From positions 1,306,664 through 1,370,663 of the forward strand of contig VXBA01006154.1 in assembly GCA_013399895.1 (NCBI GenBank): a stretch of DNA of 64,000 nt, in the 5' to 3' direction. Position numbers and translations under genes: made by a program. A model generated the notes under the pieces. The model was not told where the DNA came from. It did no database searches and worked only from the letters and a program-made list of their open reading frames with translations. The stretch is from Serilophus lunatus. Lineage: Eukaryota > Chordata > Aves > Passeriformes > Eurylaimidae. How positions within the stretch are numbered: position 1 is the stretch's first letter; each line of letters opens with the position of its first letter. This document shows, one piece after another, positions 39,410 through 51,132 of the stretch.

Positions 39410-39548
39410 CAAGGCCTGACATGTTCCTGACAAGCGATAAAAAAGAACCCATCAGTATCCAGCTGTACCACTCGAAAATTGTGCTCATCTGCCTCCTGTC
39501 AAGGACATACAATTCAACTTCGAGGTGCTAGAAAACTTTTCATTTGAG
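39410..39548 (+). other. possible exon ending in consensus donor
   Basis: A TTGGTTCTTATAG acceptor-like sequence ends at 39409 and a consensus GAG|GTAAGT donor starts at 39549. One frame contains an ATG at 39421 (MFLTSDKKEPISIQLYHSKI and onward) but reaches TAG before the donor. A second frame is open only in its 3' part and reads through to the donor (DIQFNFEVLENFSFE). No single frame is open over all 139 bases, so if transcribed it is more likely a noncoding or 5' leader exon, or a chance donor. Confidence 0.15.
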
Positions 39549-40200
39549 GTAAGTGCAGATAAAAGCCAGGGGTTGCAGCCTACATGGCGCAAAATACTTT
39601 ACAGATCTTAATCGAAATTTTCACATTTGGATATTCTGACTATTTGGTTTTGGGGGGAAACATATAAAAGAATGGACTTCAATTTGTCTCCCTTTTTCTA
39701 CTTCTGTCACACATAGATCTCCTTCCTTGTCACAAGCCCATGAGGAAGAGATCCAGCCATGCTGTCCAGAAAGTAGGAACAATCTATTTAAATTTAAAAA
39801 GCTGTTCTTCAGAAGGTTCTTCTCTCAGTTGAAAATTAATGTAGCTCTGATAAACATTACTTCTTCATGTGTCTGTTTTAGATGTCTCACTCTAAATACC
39901 TAACTCCAAGCACTTTGGTTGTGCATATTCTTTTTTACATCGAAAGGAACTAAATACCCTAGGAGACAAGAAAAAAAGGAAGAAAGAAACATTAGGGAAT
40001 GGCAACCACAAGACAATATTAAAAAATGTGAAGATTAAAAAGAGGCAGAAATAGGATCCAGCTTCTTCAAATGAAAGCGACCTGTGTCTTCCATTCAAAG
40101 ATAACCAGTTAACAAGAGCAAACCATCAGATTGCCCAGTGAGTGTATGAAACAGAATACGGAAAAGACAGAGCTGACTAATAGGAGGGATGTAAAGACAG

Positions 40201-40219
40201 ACCACTGCGATGCAGTGGT
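40201..40219. repeat. 8-bp hairpin with 3-nt loop
   Basis: ACCACTGC, loop GAT, GCAGTGGT. Flanking AGACA/TGTCT words extend the pairing after a small bulge. It is short and isolated, with no known element attached. Confidence 0.6.
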
Positions 40220-40483
40220 GGTGTCTGCATGGCTTTTATGATAATTTTGAATTTCTGGAGGCTTCTCCACTCAGGGAACTCTGAATTCAGGTGTAGAGTT
40301 TTTGTTTGTTTTCCTTTTACAGTTACGCAGCCAAACTGACTGGAGTAGTCAATCCTGTAAGACATTCTGTTGCACTCCAAATTGCTATCACTGTTGGGGA
40401 GCAGATTATGTAGGGAAGTGTGATCAGAGCCTCTTCAAAAAAGGAGAAAAGTCGGCAGCCCCCTAGGTCAAACTGGGACTCAC

Positions 40484-40526
40484 CCCATGTCTAAGGTGAC
40501 ATTCTGGACGCTCTGTCTCCTGTTTC
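40484..40526 (-). other. possible short exon, reverse strand (weak)
   Basis: On the reverse strand a T-rich tract ending in GTGTAATAG precedes base 40526, and GGG|GTGAGT follows base 40484. The 43-base segment is open in two of three frames, but the phase-0 frame that would be needed after the exon-like segment at 43.1 kb has a stop. A shorter version starting after an internal CAG (36 bases) would be open in phase 0. Too short to judge from sequence. Confidence 0.12.
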
Positions 40527-40554
40527 CTATTACACAAGAAAAAAAACACACAAG

Positions 40555-40645
40555 TTTCCATTCACAAAATGTACACAAAGAATCTAAAGGAGGACACGCA
40601 ACAGAAACATCCCGCTATCCCTGTGGAAATCGCAAGTAACAAGAG
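40555..40645 (+). repeat. copy 1 of an unassigned interspersed repeat
   Basis: This segment and 46921-47003 are diverged copies of the same sequence in the same orientation. Shared words in order are ATGTACACAA, AATC/TAAAGGAGGACA, then GGAAAT(C)(A/G)CAAGTAACAAGAG. Similarity stops abruptly on both sides. The family was not recognised from memory. It could be an old DNA transposon or LTR piece common in bird genomes. Confidence 0.7.
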
Positions 40646-42164
40646 ACCAACAAGGTATGTCACCCAGGGTGTGAGATCAAAAGGAAGAGGGCCCAGATAG
40701 GGAACATTTGGTATCTAGAGGAAAAGCTAACAAGTGCCAATGACTTGCTGCCTAATACATTTCTAAAGGCTAAGACAACAAAGCTTCCCAAAATCTTCCT
40801 CTGAAATGCCAGGATGAGGAATGGCATTCCAGATGGTTCCAGTGGATTGAAGCTATCCTTTGTCTTTCATGAGGCGCTAAGTGGACTTTTAGGGGTTTTA
40901 ATGAGCATACCTTCAACTCAAAAACAGATTAAGAAGGATGTGCACTAGATCAAAATGTAAGCTATATGGATAGAGAGATGTGTATACACATGAAGAACAG
41001 AAATAAAGCAATCCGCAGTGCTCAAATGCTCTTCATGATCAAAAAATTGCTTTTAGAAAACATTTCAAATAATTTCAGCATCTGACATTAACCAGCTTAT
41101 TTTCTCTCCTTTCTGTTCCTTTGCTTTTTATCTCAAGAGCCCTCTATCATCAGCATCTCAAGAATCCACACCTTTCAATTCCCTCAATGAGATAATTTAT
41201 TGCATTTGCCATAATAAGAACAACACTGAAATGACTGACTGCCCTGCTATTGATTTTCCAGTGCTAGTAACATAGAGGGTGCAACAAACACATAAAAGTG
41301 GATTACTTTCATTTCAAAGGAAAGGGCAAAAAGTCTCAAAAGTGACTGAAAATAGTGCTAGAGAGTGTCTCGTTTTTTGTAATTCACTGAATTGACACCA
41401 CTTTAGCTTAGCTGGAAGAGAAATAAAGGCCCACTGAAAGTCTTAGAGGATTTGAACTTCTGGGAGGAGCGGCAATCAGTTCTCCCCTGAGTTAATCTTA
41501 AAGGGCAAAGTACCTATACACTCAGTAAAGAGTTGTCTCATTAATTCTGTGAAATATTGGCACATAAGCTGAGCCGAGTGTAATTACTTGCCCTTGAAGG
41601 CCATTGCAAGTAGGGACTTGGAGTTCCAGCTGCCAAGATTTCATGCTCTCTCAAAGTATATCATGAATCTAATTGACCTGGTATCTCAGAGGTACAAAAG
41701 TGATCCACTTTTATAGAACCATGGCTCAGAGGATTAGATGCTACCCTCACTATGTCAGGGCCACTGGGCTTCTAAACCTCCTCACTTCCACTTTAACTCC
41801 TGAACCAAATTAGCACCCCATCTCATGCTTCCAAGTATTTACTCTCCAGTGTTTTAAAAATTTTTCCTCTTACACATTTAGAAAACAATTGGCAGATGCC
41901 CTCCCTGTCCTACAAACATGTCTATACTGTGCTTTAGTCACTTCAAATTTTATTCTGCTGCCTCCAGGAAACCAATTTCTTCCACCATTTCCACACATCT
42001 CTTCCTTCACATATGAAAAGAATATCCTACTGATCATCTTGTTATTCTGTGAGCCTGTGTAGCCAGTGGTTGCTGTAGAGAGCACATAAAGATTTAATGT
42101 CACAGGGTTTGGTATTGTTCATTAATACTGAAGAGGTGCCTGGGTGCCCTGGCAAAAATCAGGA
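40646..42164. other. gene-free stretch
   Basis: AT-leaning unique sequence with no open frame above about 77 codons. No repeat family or RNA gene was recognised, and no exon-like acceptor/donor pair was noticed here. Confidence 0.5.
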
Positions 42165-42250
42165 CTTACGGGGTCAAGGACTGTACAAATAATAAGGGAC
42201 AGTGTCTGCCTGCAAAGCCTGAAATCTAAACACACAGTGCAAACAAAGGC
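42165..42250 (+). repeat. possible ancient SINE-like relic
   Basis: The run 'gggacagtgtctgcctgcaa' followed by 'gcctgaaatctaaacacaca' resembles a core seen in very old amniote interspersed repeats (consensus roughly 'gacagtccctgccc...gagctt..aatctaa...gacaa'). The match is from memory and partial, so the family is not named. Confidence 0.3.
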
Positions 42251-43095
42251 AGGGCTCCCAAACCCTTTGGCAGGTGGGGCAGGGTGCCAACTCCCCCTGA
42301 CCATTCACCTCCCCTTCCATCTCGTGCTGCTGATGAGGCGCTGCTCCATGGGGCTCTCCTGCAAGTATCTCCATCTTCTCTGGCAAGGAGAAACCCCACA
42401 TTCCTTGGGGATCTCCCACAATAGACTTGTGAGTTTCTTGCTGCACAGCTTCCATACTTACCTACATCTGACCCATGCCCACATCGCAGCCACTCAGCCC
42501 CTGCCAAATAATTGCAGCCCATATACACCTATGTATCTATGTAAACACACACAGACAAACAGGCATGGTATTCTGCCTGGCCCAATACATCTTGATAGAC
42601 CCAGAACTACCTGCTTTGCCCTTGGGCAGCAAAATGTCCTTACATGCTGCATCCCAGCCTGAAACTGCATCTGTAACCAAATGCCCAGAGAGCTGCTTCT
42701 CAAGGGCACCTAAAGTGGCTTTTCCTTTCACTGCAGTATGATCTGATTCACACTTGGTATTATGTGACATGACACACATTCTTGAATTCACTCATGTTAT
42801 GTTTAACACAGGAAACAGTCCAGTTTTCTCAAGCCTGTATATGGGATGAGGCGGTGAGCTTCCCTGTGTTGGCTGTGGTAATGGCACCACACTACTTGAG
42901 GTCAACATGCAAGCTTGGTCTCACAAATTATTCCCTCTTCAAGGCAGGATCAACTGTCCATGTTTAGTAGCATCACACACCACACTGCTATACTGGCAGA
43001 CAGCCTGTAAGTGAGTCCAGTACACTAAAGGGGAAAAAAAAAAGTGTAGGAATAGATATGAAGTGATTGAGGAAGAAAACCAGAAGAGCACTTAC
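42251..43095. other. gene-free stretch with long but featureless frames
   Basis: The region has mild G+C richness. A 172-codon forward frame at 42144-42662 is the longest in the window, but it begins with a non-ATG start, overlaps long frames on the other strand and shows no domain. A reverse-strand TAG|GTAAGT donor-like site lies at 42462/42461 with a moderate acceptor 39 bases upstream; the open frame there is only 12 codons. Confidence 0.45.
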
Positions 43096-43150
43096 CTCTG
43101 GGTGTTTGGTGGTACTCCTGAGTCCTGAGAGCAGGCTCATATCAGTTGCT
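43096..43150 (-). other. possible 55-bp internal exon, reverse strand
   Basis: On the reverse strand an excellent acceptor (TTGCATTCTCTTGTCTTCAG) precedes base 43150 and a consensus donor GAG|GTAAGT follows base 43096. Only one frame is open: 1 base then 18 codons (ATDMSLLSGLRSTTKHPE), ending exactly on a codon boundary. Both splice signals are strong, which makes this one of the better exon candidates. Its short length means the open frame carries little weight. No protein family was recognised. Confidence 0.25.
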
Positions 43151-46100
43151 CTGAAGACAAGAGAATGCAAACATTAAATTGCCAAATAATTGAGGTTAGC
43201 CAAGCAGGACTTTAGAGTTTCTTTTCAGAGGATAAAACCATGACTTCTGGCAAGCTGAGATGCCCTTAAGGATAGAAAATTGCGTTAATTTCACATACAG
43301 ACTCCATGACACTTTCTCTGGGATTTCCCAGATGGAAATATGTGTGAATGAGCTCTGTAGACCATGTGTTACAAACCCAACATTTCAGGAAGCATCCAGA
43401 CTGACTGCACAAATGATCTGTGGATGTTTAATAGATCTGAAAGCTCAGGAACATATCTGGCATGGCATGCATGCCTAATTCAGTTGAATAACATGAATAA
43501 GCTTGGCAAATCCAGAATCTTGGATACTTTCAAACTTGCCGTACTATAGATTTACAGAAGAACAACACTATCTAAAATCCCCAGGACTTTCAGGCTGGCT
43601 GTGCACATATGGGGTAGCTAATCCATGCAAGCATTGCAGAAACAGTGCAGATTTCCAGATTTATTTCAGCTCAGGCAAGGGTCTATCACACAGCCATTGA
43701 GCAGGACCACCCGTTGGTAAAAACCATGAGCCAGTGTAAAAACCCCAAAGCTCTGTCTAGCAGCATGTCTGCAAGGAAAAGGGAGCATCCTCAGGGGCAC
43801 TCAGATCTGTGGGGCTCTAGGTTAACCCCATGGTAACAACAAGGGCTTGCTTATGTCTGCTTTGCCTCTGGTAGACATATAGCCCGTGCCTGGTGTCAGT
43901 ATTCAGAAGGTTGTGCTTGTTTGTACTAGCCCAGATGAGGAACCCATGCAATGCTAATTATATGCTTATAGGTACCTGTTAAGCCATTTTATAGACAGTT
44001 GTGTGCCTTTATAATTTAAGGGGACAAGTGCAGTGAGTTACATGTAAATGAGGTTTGGGTCAGTGTTACAGCACCTATAAAGGACACAAGGGAGTAAAAT
44101 AAACCAGGGAACCCTTTTCTTCTCTTCATTACTGCAAAGGAGGCTGGCAAAGCAGAGGCTGATGTTGCTTGCTGATGGGGAAGCAGTGGTTTACTACCAC
44201 CGCCAGAGGTACTACAAACCCTAAAGGGGAGTGTACCCGTCAAGAACTGGGTGTAGCAGGGCCCCTCCTCAACAAACTCCAGCTGGCAGGTTCGGATTGG
44301 CACTGAAGGGCACGCCCGCAGCAGCCCTGGAGGGAGGGAAAGGCTGCATCCAAGCTCTCCCCTCCCAAATCCCTGGGGCCAGATCCCCGCCCAGCACCAG
44401 CACTTGCTGCTGAGAGGATAAACCCGAAAAGAAATGTACATGAAGGGAAAATCAAGAAAAGGAGGAAAATGGCTAGGGAAGTAAAGCTCACTGTACCTGT
44501 AGTCAAGTTCCCAGAGCTATGCAATTTCCTAGGAGGTATCTTGTGATACCACAACATCAAACCATGAACAAATAAAGTGGTACTATTTTACCTACTTCAG
44601 TGCAACTTCAGTTATGATGTTCAACGAAGGCTAAAACCTGGCAGGAGTTTTAAAAGGACTTGAACCTCTCTTGAACAGTGAGGGATCCAGAATTGCTTTC
44701 TTGTCCACTCACCACATATCACAAGACAGCCCATTGCTGATGGAGGCAACAAAGAACTTTTTACAAGAGGCTGGTATTTTTGTGTGTTCTTTCTTCCAAA
44801 TTCTATCTTCTTTTTACATTTGTATTAGTCATATCTGAAAACTGAAACCAGAAACTAGACCAGAAATTATGTTACTTTTCTCCTAGTTTGGATGCTGATC
44901 TGGGGCAGGTAAAGAGGGTGACGCAACTCAAGAGAGGCCTGAGATTATGAACTCTGATGATTTTCTTGAAGGTATTCCTGATTTGGCCACCTCTTGGAAA
45001 AGTTCCGCTTCCACACATACCACCTTGCTGCAGCTGACAGTAAGTGGTAATGCTGAGGACAATTCCTATAGTGGAGTAGGTGCCTGGTGGAGGAAATTAT
45101 TGGTTCCCTCTTCAGATTGCAATTCCTGATCATCAGAAAAAAGTCATCTTGTAGAAAAATAAAATTTCAGCTTCCAAGCTGATCTATCTATAAACTTGAA
45201 TGAATTTATGCAAAAAGGAGAGATCTCTGGAAATCCAGAAACTGCAGTGCCAAATTATGTGTTAACCATTGCAGGCAGGCATGGTACAGGAGGTGTTTCA
45301 CAAACCAGACATGGCTACCCAAGGGCCCACACTTCTTCCAATGCTTTGCTGGATGAGCAAGTCGAAAACTAAGAACCACAGAGTGTAGCTCACCCACTGG
45401 AGAAGCTGCCCCTCCCTTCCCTCCCTGCTTTCCTTCAGGCCAGAGATACCTCCAGGGATTAGATCATCTCTGGGTGTCAGGCTTCATGGTTGGTTGCCAA
45501 CCATGGGTGGGTGTGTTATTAGTCAGATTTACATGTCTAAAACATCATTTGTGCAACCACCCCAGGGCACGGCTACGAATGCGCGCAGAACGTAAATATG
45601 AAAGAGAAGTTCAATAAGCAGAAAAGCAATGTCTGAGTTGAAGTACCCTTACAAGTAGGTCAGCTCTACTTGCAGTAGTTAATATTAAGTTAGCTAATAC
45701 AATTTCTCATGGGATTTACTACAGGATGTCTTTTGTTATTGAATACTTCTTTCAGGTATATTCATGTTGCTATACTAGATGCAGTATGTGCTCAGTCTTT
45801 GTCTCTGAAAAGTGAAAAATGAAGCTAAAGAGTCCCACACAAGGGACACATCTACAGAGCACCCATAGTAGGCATTAAATCAAAGGGACTTCATAGGCCA
45901 TGACCATACAGAAGTTATTCATCTACCTAACTAGCTGCTTGCAGGCTGTCACTCTGTGTTCAATGCACCTCTCTCTATGGCATTAGGATGCTGCTGTCCC
46001 AACAGAGTAGTAAAATCACAAAGAATGCCGGACAGATAGTAAAATATAAATTCGACCTTGAAGAAAAGTAACAGTTGACATCATTATTAAAAGAAACTGT
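43151..46100. other. gene-free stretch
   Basis: No supported gene. At 44.2-44.4 kb the sequence is richer in G+C, with a few CpGs and open frames up to 141 codons on the reverse strand, but without CpG-island density or any motif. Elsewhere it is ordinary AT-leaning sequence. Confidence 0.5.
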
Positions 46101-46149
46101 AAATCTGTTTTAAACATTTTCATGACAAAAAAAAAAAATCTGTTTTAAA
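46101..46149. repeat. 14-bp exact direct repeat around an A-run
   Basis: AAATCTGTTTTAAA occurs at 46101-46114 and again at 46136-46149. Between the copies lie CATTTTCATGAC and an A-run. The layout resembles a target-site duplication with a poly(A) tail, but the intervening sequence (21 bases) is too short to name an element. Replication slippage is the alternative. Confidence 0.75.
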
Positions 46150-46864
46150 GGATTCACACTTTTTATTACCAAGGCAAAATTAATGGCCACAGTCAAATGT
46201 TGTTGGGTAAACCATGCATGGGAGCATGGGGCTAGTAAAAAACAATTTCAAGTCATTTCAATACCACAATATCAGAAGTGCAGGAGTAAAACAGCTGAGT
46301 TGAAATCATGTCCAAAATCTACCCTACTGATGGGTTGGCTAGATCAGTTGTCAATGGAGAACCTGTGCTTTCTTCCTCTCATAGCACTGGAGAGAAATAG
46401 AGAGCCAGAGCTACAGCTCTCAAGGGGAGAAAGGGAAATATGGAATTCAGAAAAAAGCACAGAACCAAGACATTTTTTGGGGATGTGGGGCTGGAGATGT
46501 CACTTCGTATCACTGGCTGTTTTGCTGCACCCATCTGCACACATTTGCTTCTTTTCAACCTCTGCATGATCTGTGGCCCGGGCCACTGCCAGAACAGGAG
46601 ATGTGGAGGCGCTCACACACTGCCCATGCAACCATACCATCACAGTCTTTTTATCCTACAGCTAGTGCAGCCCAGTTTACCGATTATATTGGGTTTGTTC
46701 ACATTAAATGTTCATTGTGAAACTCTCCCAAGACAGGAAAAACTAGGTAACAGGGGAAGAGCTCCTCTGTGAAACTGCCATAGATGATACCTGTTTTCAC
46801 GGTTCAAGACATTAGCATGACATCCAAAATGATAAAAAATTTCCTGAGATGTCATAAGAATGCC
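46150..46864. other. gene-free stretch
   Basis: Contains a forward open frame of 128 codons (46183-46569) overlapped by other frames. No motif or exon boundary was found. Confidence 0.5.
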
Positions 46865-46899
46865 ATTATTTTTCACAGCTAAGCTGTGAAAAGAATAAT
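46865..46899. repeat. near-perfect palindrome
   Basis: The left arm ATTATTTTTCACAGCT pairs with the right arm AGCTGTGAAAAGAATAAT around a single central A. The only break is a 2-base insertion in the right arm. Sixteen base pairs with a 1-base loop could extrude as a cruciform in DNA or fold as a hairpin in RNA. It lies about 20 bases before copy 2 of the unassigned repeat. Confidence 0.8.
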
Positions 46900-46920
46900 A
46901 AAACCAGAATTTATTTTAGC

Positions 46921-47003
46921 TTGCATTCATTAAATGTACACAAGGAATCCAAAGGAGGACAGTGAGCACACATGCTCCATTGGGAAATCACAAGTAACAA
47001 GAG
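46921..47003 (+). repeat. copy 2 of the unassigned interspersed repeat
   Basis: Same orientation and word order as 40555-40645: ATGTACACAAGGAATCCAAA, GGAGGACA, GGAAATCACAAGTAACAAGAG (last word shared with one change). The two copies lie about 6.4 kb apart and differ by substitutions and small indels. The homology ends at the same word in both copies, which suggests an element edge near 47003. Confidence 0.7.
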
Positions 47004-50000
47004 CCAGATTTTTAAAAACTGTTTTGGAATAAATCAATTTAAAACAATTCACAGGAGTGGTTGGCACACCTTTTAAATTATTCAGATAAAATCAACAACC
47101 TCACAGAAAAATTCTTGTTAAAATTCCTCCAATAGCTATTAGAAAAATAAACAGACTTAGCCCGCTCTTCATGCTTCTTTTTAACAACTCTAATTGTAAC
47201 CTGGGGCCATCCCCTGAGGTCATTTCTGTCCTAGACATCAGCTATTATCCCTCAACACAGCAGCACAGTTGCAGCACTGACTCCTCTCTTCTGTATTTCA
47301 TCCATTCCCCTTCTTCCTCCCCGGGTTGCATTGGCAGGTGTAGGGGGGAGGGTGGAAACTTGCCTTCCTGCCTGCAGGGAGAGAATATTAATCCCTTCCT
47401 GTTCTGTAGAAATGTGCAAGCTGCCTACCATGCTGCAAGCTACATCTGAGCTTACTTTTAAATAGTGCTATCTTGATTTTTGGCACTCCAGGTTTAGAAA
47501 GGCTTCAATCTGATCATGTCTCATGCTGTGTTCCTTAACAACCTCAAATTATGAAGCTGTGATCCAGAAAGAGCACAGCAGTTGGTATCACCATGTGGAA
47601 TAATCTGCTTCGAAATGTTCTCAGACCTAAAACCACGCACATCCGTATAATAGATTGATTGCTTAATTAATTAATTAATTAGATAAAACTGAAACTTTCT
47701 GGTTGCAAATACATGGTTTTGATTGAATAAAAATAAACTACTAAAAATAAAGTTATAACCTTTGCATTTTTGCTAATATTTTTGAAATATACATGTAGTA
47801 CTAAATACAGAATTATTTGACTTACAATTTTCCTGTAAAATACATTATTTTATTCACCTTGTTTCTCTTGGATTAAAAGCAAAAAACTATTGAGTTGTAA
47901 AAGTTCCTTTATAGACTTATTAAATGGTCCATATGTTATGGTTTTTTCTCTGTTTCAGTAGAGTAAAATGTCTAGATTTACACAGCTAAATTAATAACGA
48001 TGTCTAATTTAGGACTCTGATTGTCTACAGATGATTTTCAATTCTAAATTTTAATTGCCCCCCCCTCCCCAGTTCAATGCAGTAACTTACTGTTAAGCAC
48101 AGGCATACAGGCTGTGACTTGTAAACTTACACATAGAGGATGATGGACATTTTATTAAATCACTAAGAATTGACAGTATGTGACGGAGTCTTTTGATATT
48201 ATTTGTATTAAATGTAATTCCTGATAGGATACAGTATTTTTATATATGTAGAATATTTCTCTTGTCTCTATGCAAAGTACTAATGCAAAACATAGCAAAC
48301 CAACAAATTGTGCCGGCAGAAGGGACATCATTGAAACACATTTCTAATTCCTTGAAGAGTCATGTTTTATTGTTATTTAAGAGGTTATAGTGGTTTGAAA
48401 CCACACCTAGCAACAGTTCAAGGAATGAATTTGTTAAGCAAGAACTTTACTTACAGTCAGTGGGCAATTTCTCTAAATTTTCAATATGAAGACATTTTGA
48501 AGTAAAATGTAACTAAGTTTGCTATTTAGATAGCTGAAGTTTGCAGCTCTCTAGCCTTAGTTACAGCACTGACCTCAGGCAGCCCCAGAAAATGTCAATG
48601 GAGAATTGCAGCCAACAAACTACTAAAGCTCCATCCTGTCCTGTAAATGTCCCATTGATTTCAGTAGTGTGAGGCCCATCTGAAAAGCTTTGCTGAAAAA
48701 CGGTCACGTGCAACTCCTCTCTTGGATTCCTCTTCTAATTATGCAATTCTCAAAAATTGTTAGTGCCAGCAAAAGTGTACACTGGCCTAGGGTTTGCCTG
48801 GAGTTTCTTTTTACTAAGGAAAGTCTTTTGGTCTGTTTCATGTGCTTTCCATGCAGACAGTTCAGCCTATAGAGCATACTTTCCTCAGTGGGATCCTAAT
48901 GCTTTAAATAACATAAACTGCTGCATACCTCCAACCTAACAGAAGAGCTTCCATTGCCTTTAATAGGAATCAGACTGAAACTTCATTAATACTGTGCAGA
49001 TGACTTTTATTACCTTTCCATGAAAGAAGAGAATTCTATCTGCATATATGAGACATTATTGTCATTTGTGTTGTAAGGAGCAAGAGGGTCTGTTGAGGAA
49101 TCCTTTGATTATTTATGACCCAGATGGATTCAGAAATATCATTTCCTTAACAAAGACTGAGTCATCTCTTTGATTTTTTTTTCTCCTACTAATGACAAGT
49201 GTCCTATGAAGTTCATGATACTCAGTAATGTTTCTCAAATTATGGATTGTGACTCCTTTGAAGACCTGAAAGCATTCAAAAGAGGCGATGTAACATTAAC
49301 AAAAGCAGTTAGTCATCTCAGTCCTTCCAGGCTAAGAGTTTTGTTTACTGGCTACCAGTGTCCACACCAGCCCAGGAACTATGGTCTTCTTCTCATTGCT
49401 TTTAATTGGTTGACATTAGTTTGGTCCCTTCAGCACATGGGCATGATTGTTTATACTTGCAAGCAGTAATTGCCAGCAATTCTCATTATCCAGTCCTAAA
49501 GAGATTGACCTCCTGTCAATTCAGAAGGTTGAACAAAAGATGAATAAACCAGAGAAGGCTGCATTTTCAGAAATACTTGATCTATCATGCTGAAAGGAGA
49601 ATAGATAGCAAATGATTTCCCAATTTTTAAAGAGGTAAATAGTAAGTAAGCTTGAAACTGTGGAATATGGAAAGAAAAGGTGGGGTATTCCGATGGCCTC
49701 CACACCCACAGAAAAATTTACCTTTAGGAGACAAGTGCACTGTACAAATTAGGAAGGTGGCAAACTAATAAAAAGGGAGTGAGTGAAAAAGGAGGCTCAA
49801 AGAACACTCCTTTAAATCAATATGTTGAGAACAAGGTTAGTCATGAGCCCAAAGAACACAAAAAGAAGAAAACTATAATTCCCTAATCATCAGCACCGAG
49901 AGCTGGATAACAGATGAGAGGGAGAGGAGTTACACAATGAACAACGTGGCAGCGTTACAGAGCCCGGCATGAGCAGCACGTTAAAGCACATTGCTAGGAT

Positions 50001-51132
50001 CTGCGTAGGCACAGGCAACAGAGGAGATGGCCTTGCACATCATGTAAGGTACTTCATCATGGGTGTGCAGCTCAGAAAACACTACAGGCAAAAAGTTTGG
50101 CAAAGATCTGCCCATTCAGTTTGAGTGTTCAGTGAAGCCACCACAGGCTCTTTACAACCAAGCTGCTCTTTTTGGAGGACTGATAAAGATGTGCTCCTCT
50201 ACAATTAATCTCCAAGTTGCTGGCACTAGGGAAGAAAATTATTTTGAAAGCTTATGAATTAATACTGTCACTTATGAAGTTAAAGATGCGTGAACAGGTG
50301 GCCTATTTTGCAGGTTATCAAATCAAATCAAATCAGCTAGCTAGATGACTATATCCATAATGAGTTATGTGGTGCCAGAGCAGAAAAAAGCATTATCACT
50401 CACATCTTCTATTTGAATGAAGCTTGCTGAATGTCTTCTGTGGCCACCAAACAAATGCAAAAGTATAGGCAATTGTTTCCAAATTATAGACTAATTGCCT
50501 CTGATATAAAGTAAATCTATGCTAGAGTTGAGTTGAAAGCAGTTTGATGACAAAACGGTATTTTTGGCATGGGTTACATGTAAAGACTGTGAAATCCAAA
50601 CCAGTAATCTATTCATTTTGTGATTTAAAAGGACAAATGTGTGAATAATTCTATGAAATTCTTGAGAAACTCTATAGATATTCATTAAGCTACAGTTCCA
50701 AAATGCCAAGGGCAACCTTTGCTTCCCTTAGGAAAGGAATGTGAGGGCAGGTATGACATTAACCCTATAAAGGAAAAAGGAAACTGATAATAATTACTAA
50801 TTAGAAGATAGGGATTAACTGAGAAATAAAAGCACAATGACCAAAAACCAGTATGTTATGAAGAAGAAAAATCTTCTGTAATGAACAGATTAATAGATTC
50901 TATGGTGTCTCTATAACATATTGTGAGATAAGAATGTAAAATTATCAGTACCAGTATACAAAAGGCAAAAGGCTTAACCAAGTTTATTTTGTGCTGGGAA
51001 TTGTCCCAGTTAGTATATAGTCATGTAAGGTAGTGATGAAATGTGAAGCCTTGAAGATCTATCAATCCCGCTGTTTGGCAGAACAGAAGCAAGTGCCAAA
51101 CTTTCACTCATATCTCAAAATCTTGTTAATTA
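47004..51132. other. gene-free stretch with short simple repeats
   Basis: No supported gene. Simple repeats are (TTAA)n at 47663-47681 and (AATCA)n at 50317-50335, the latter followed directly by GCTAGCTAG. A C-rich run lies near 48059-48069. Open frames are at most 99 codons and lack motifs. Confidence 0.55.

Noticed and set aside
42144..42662. Longest open frame in the window (172 codons, forward)
   Set aside because: It starts at GTG, has no motif, is overlapped by long frames on the reverse strand, and lies in mildly GC-rich DNA where chance frames are longer.
44016..44560. GC-richer stretch with 106-141 codon reverse frames, considered as a CpG island
   Set aside because: CpG density is too low compared with the blocks at 19.9 and 53.0 kb, and no motif is seen in the frames.
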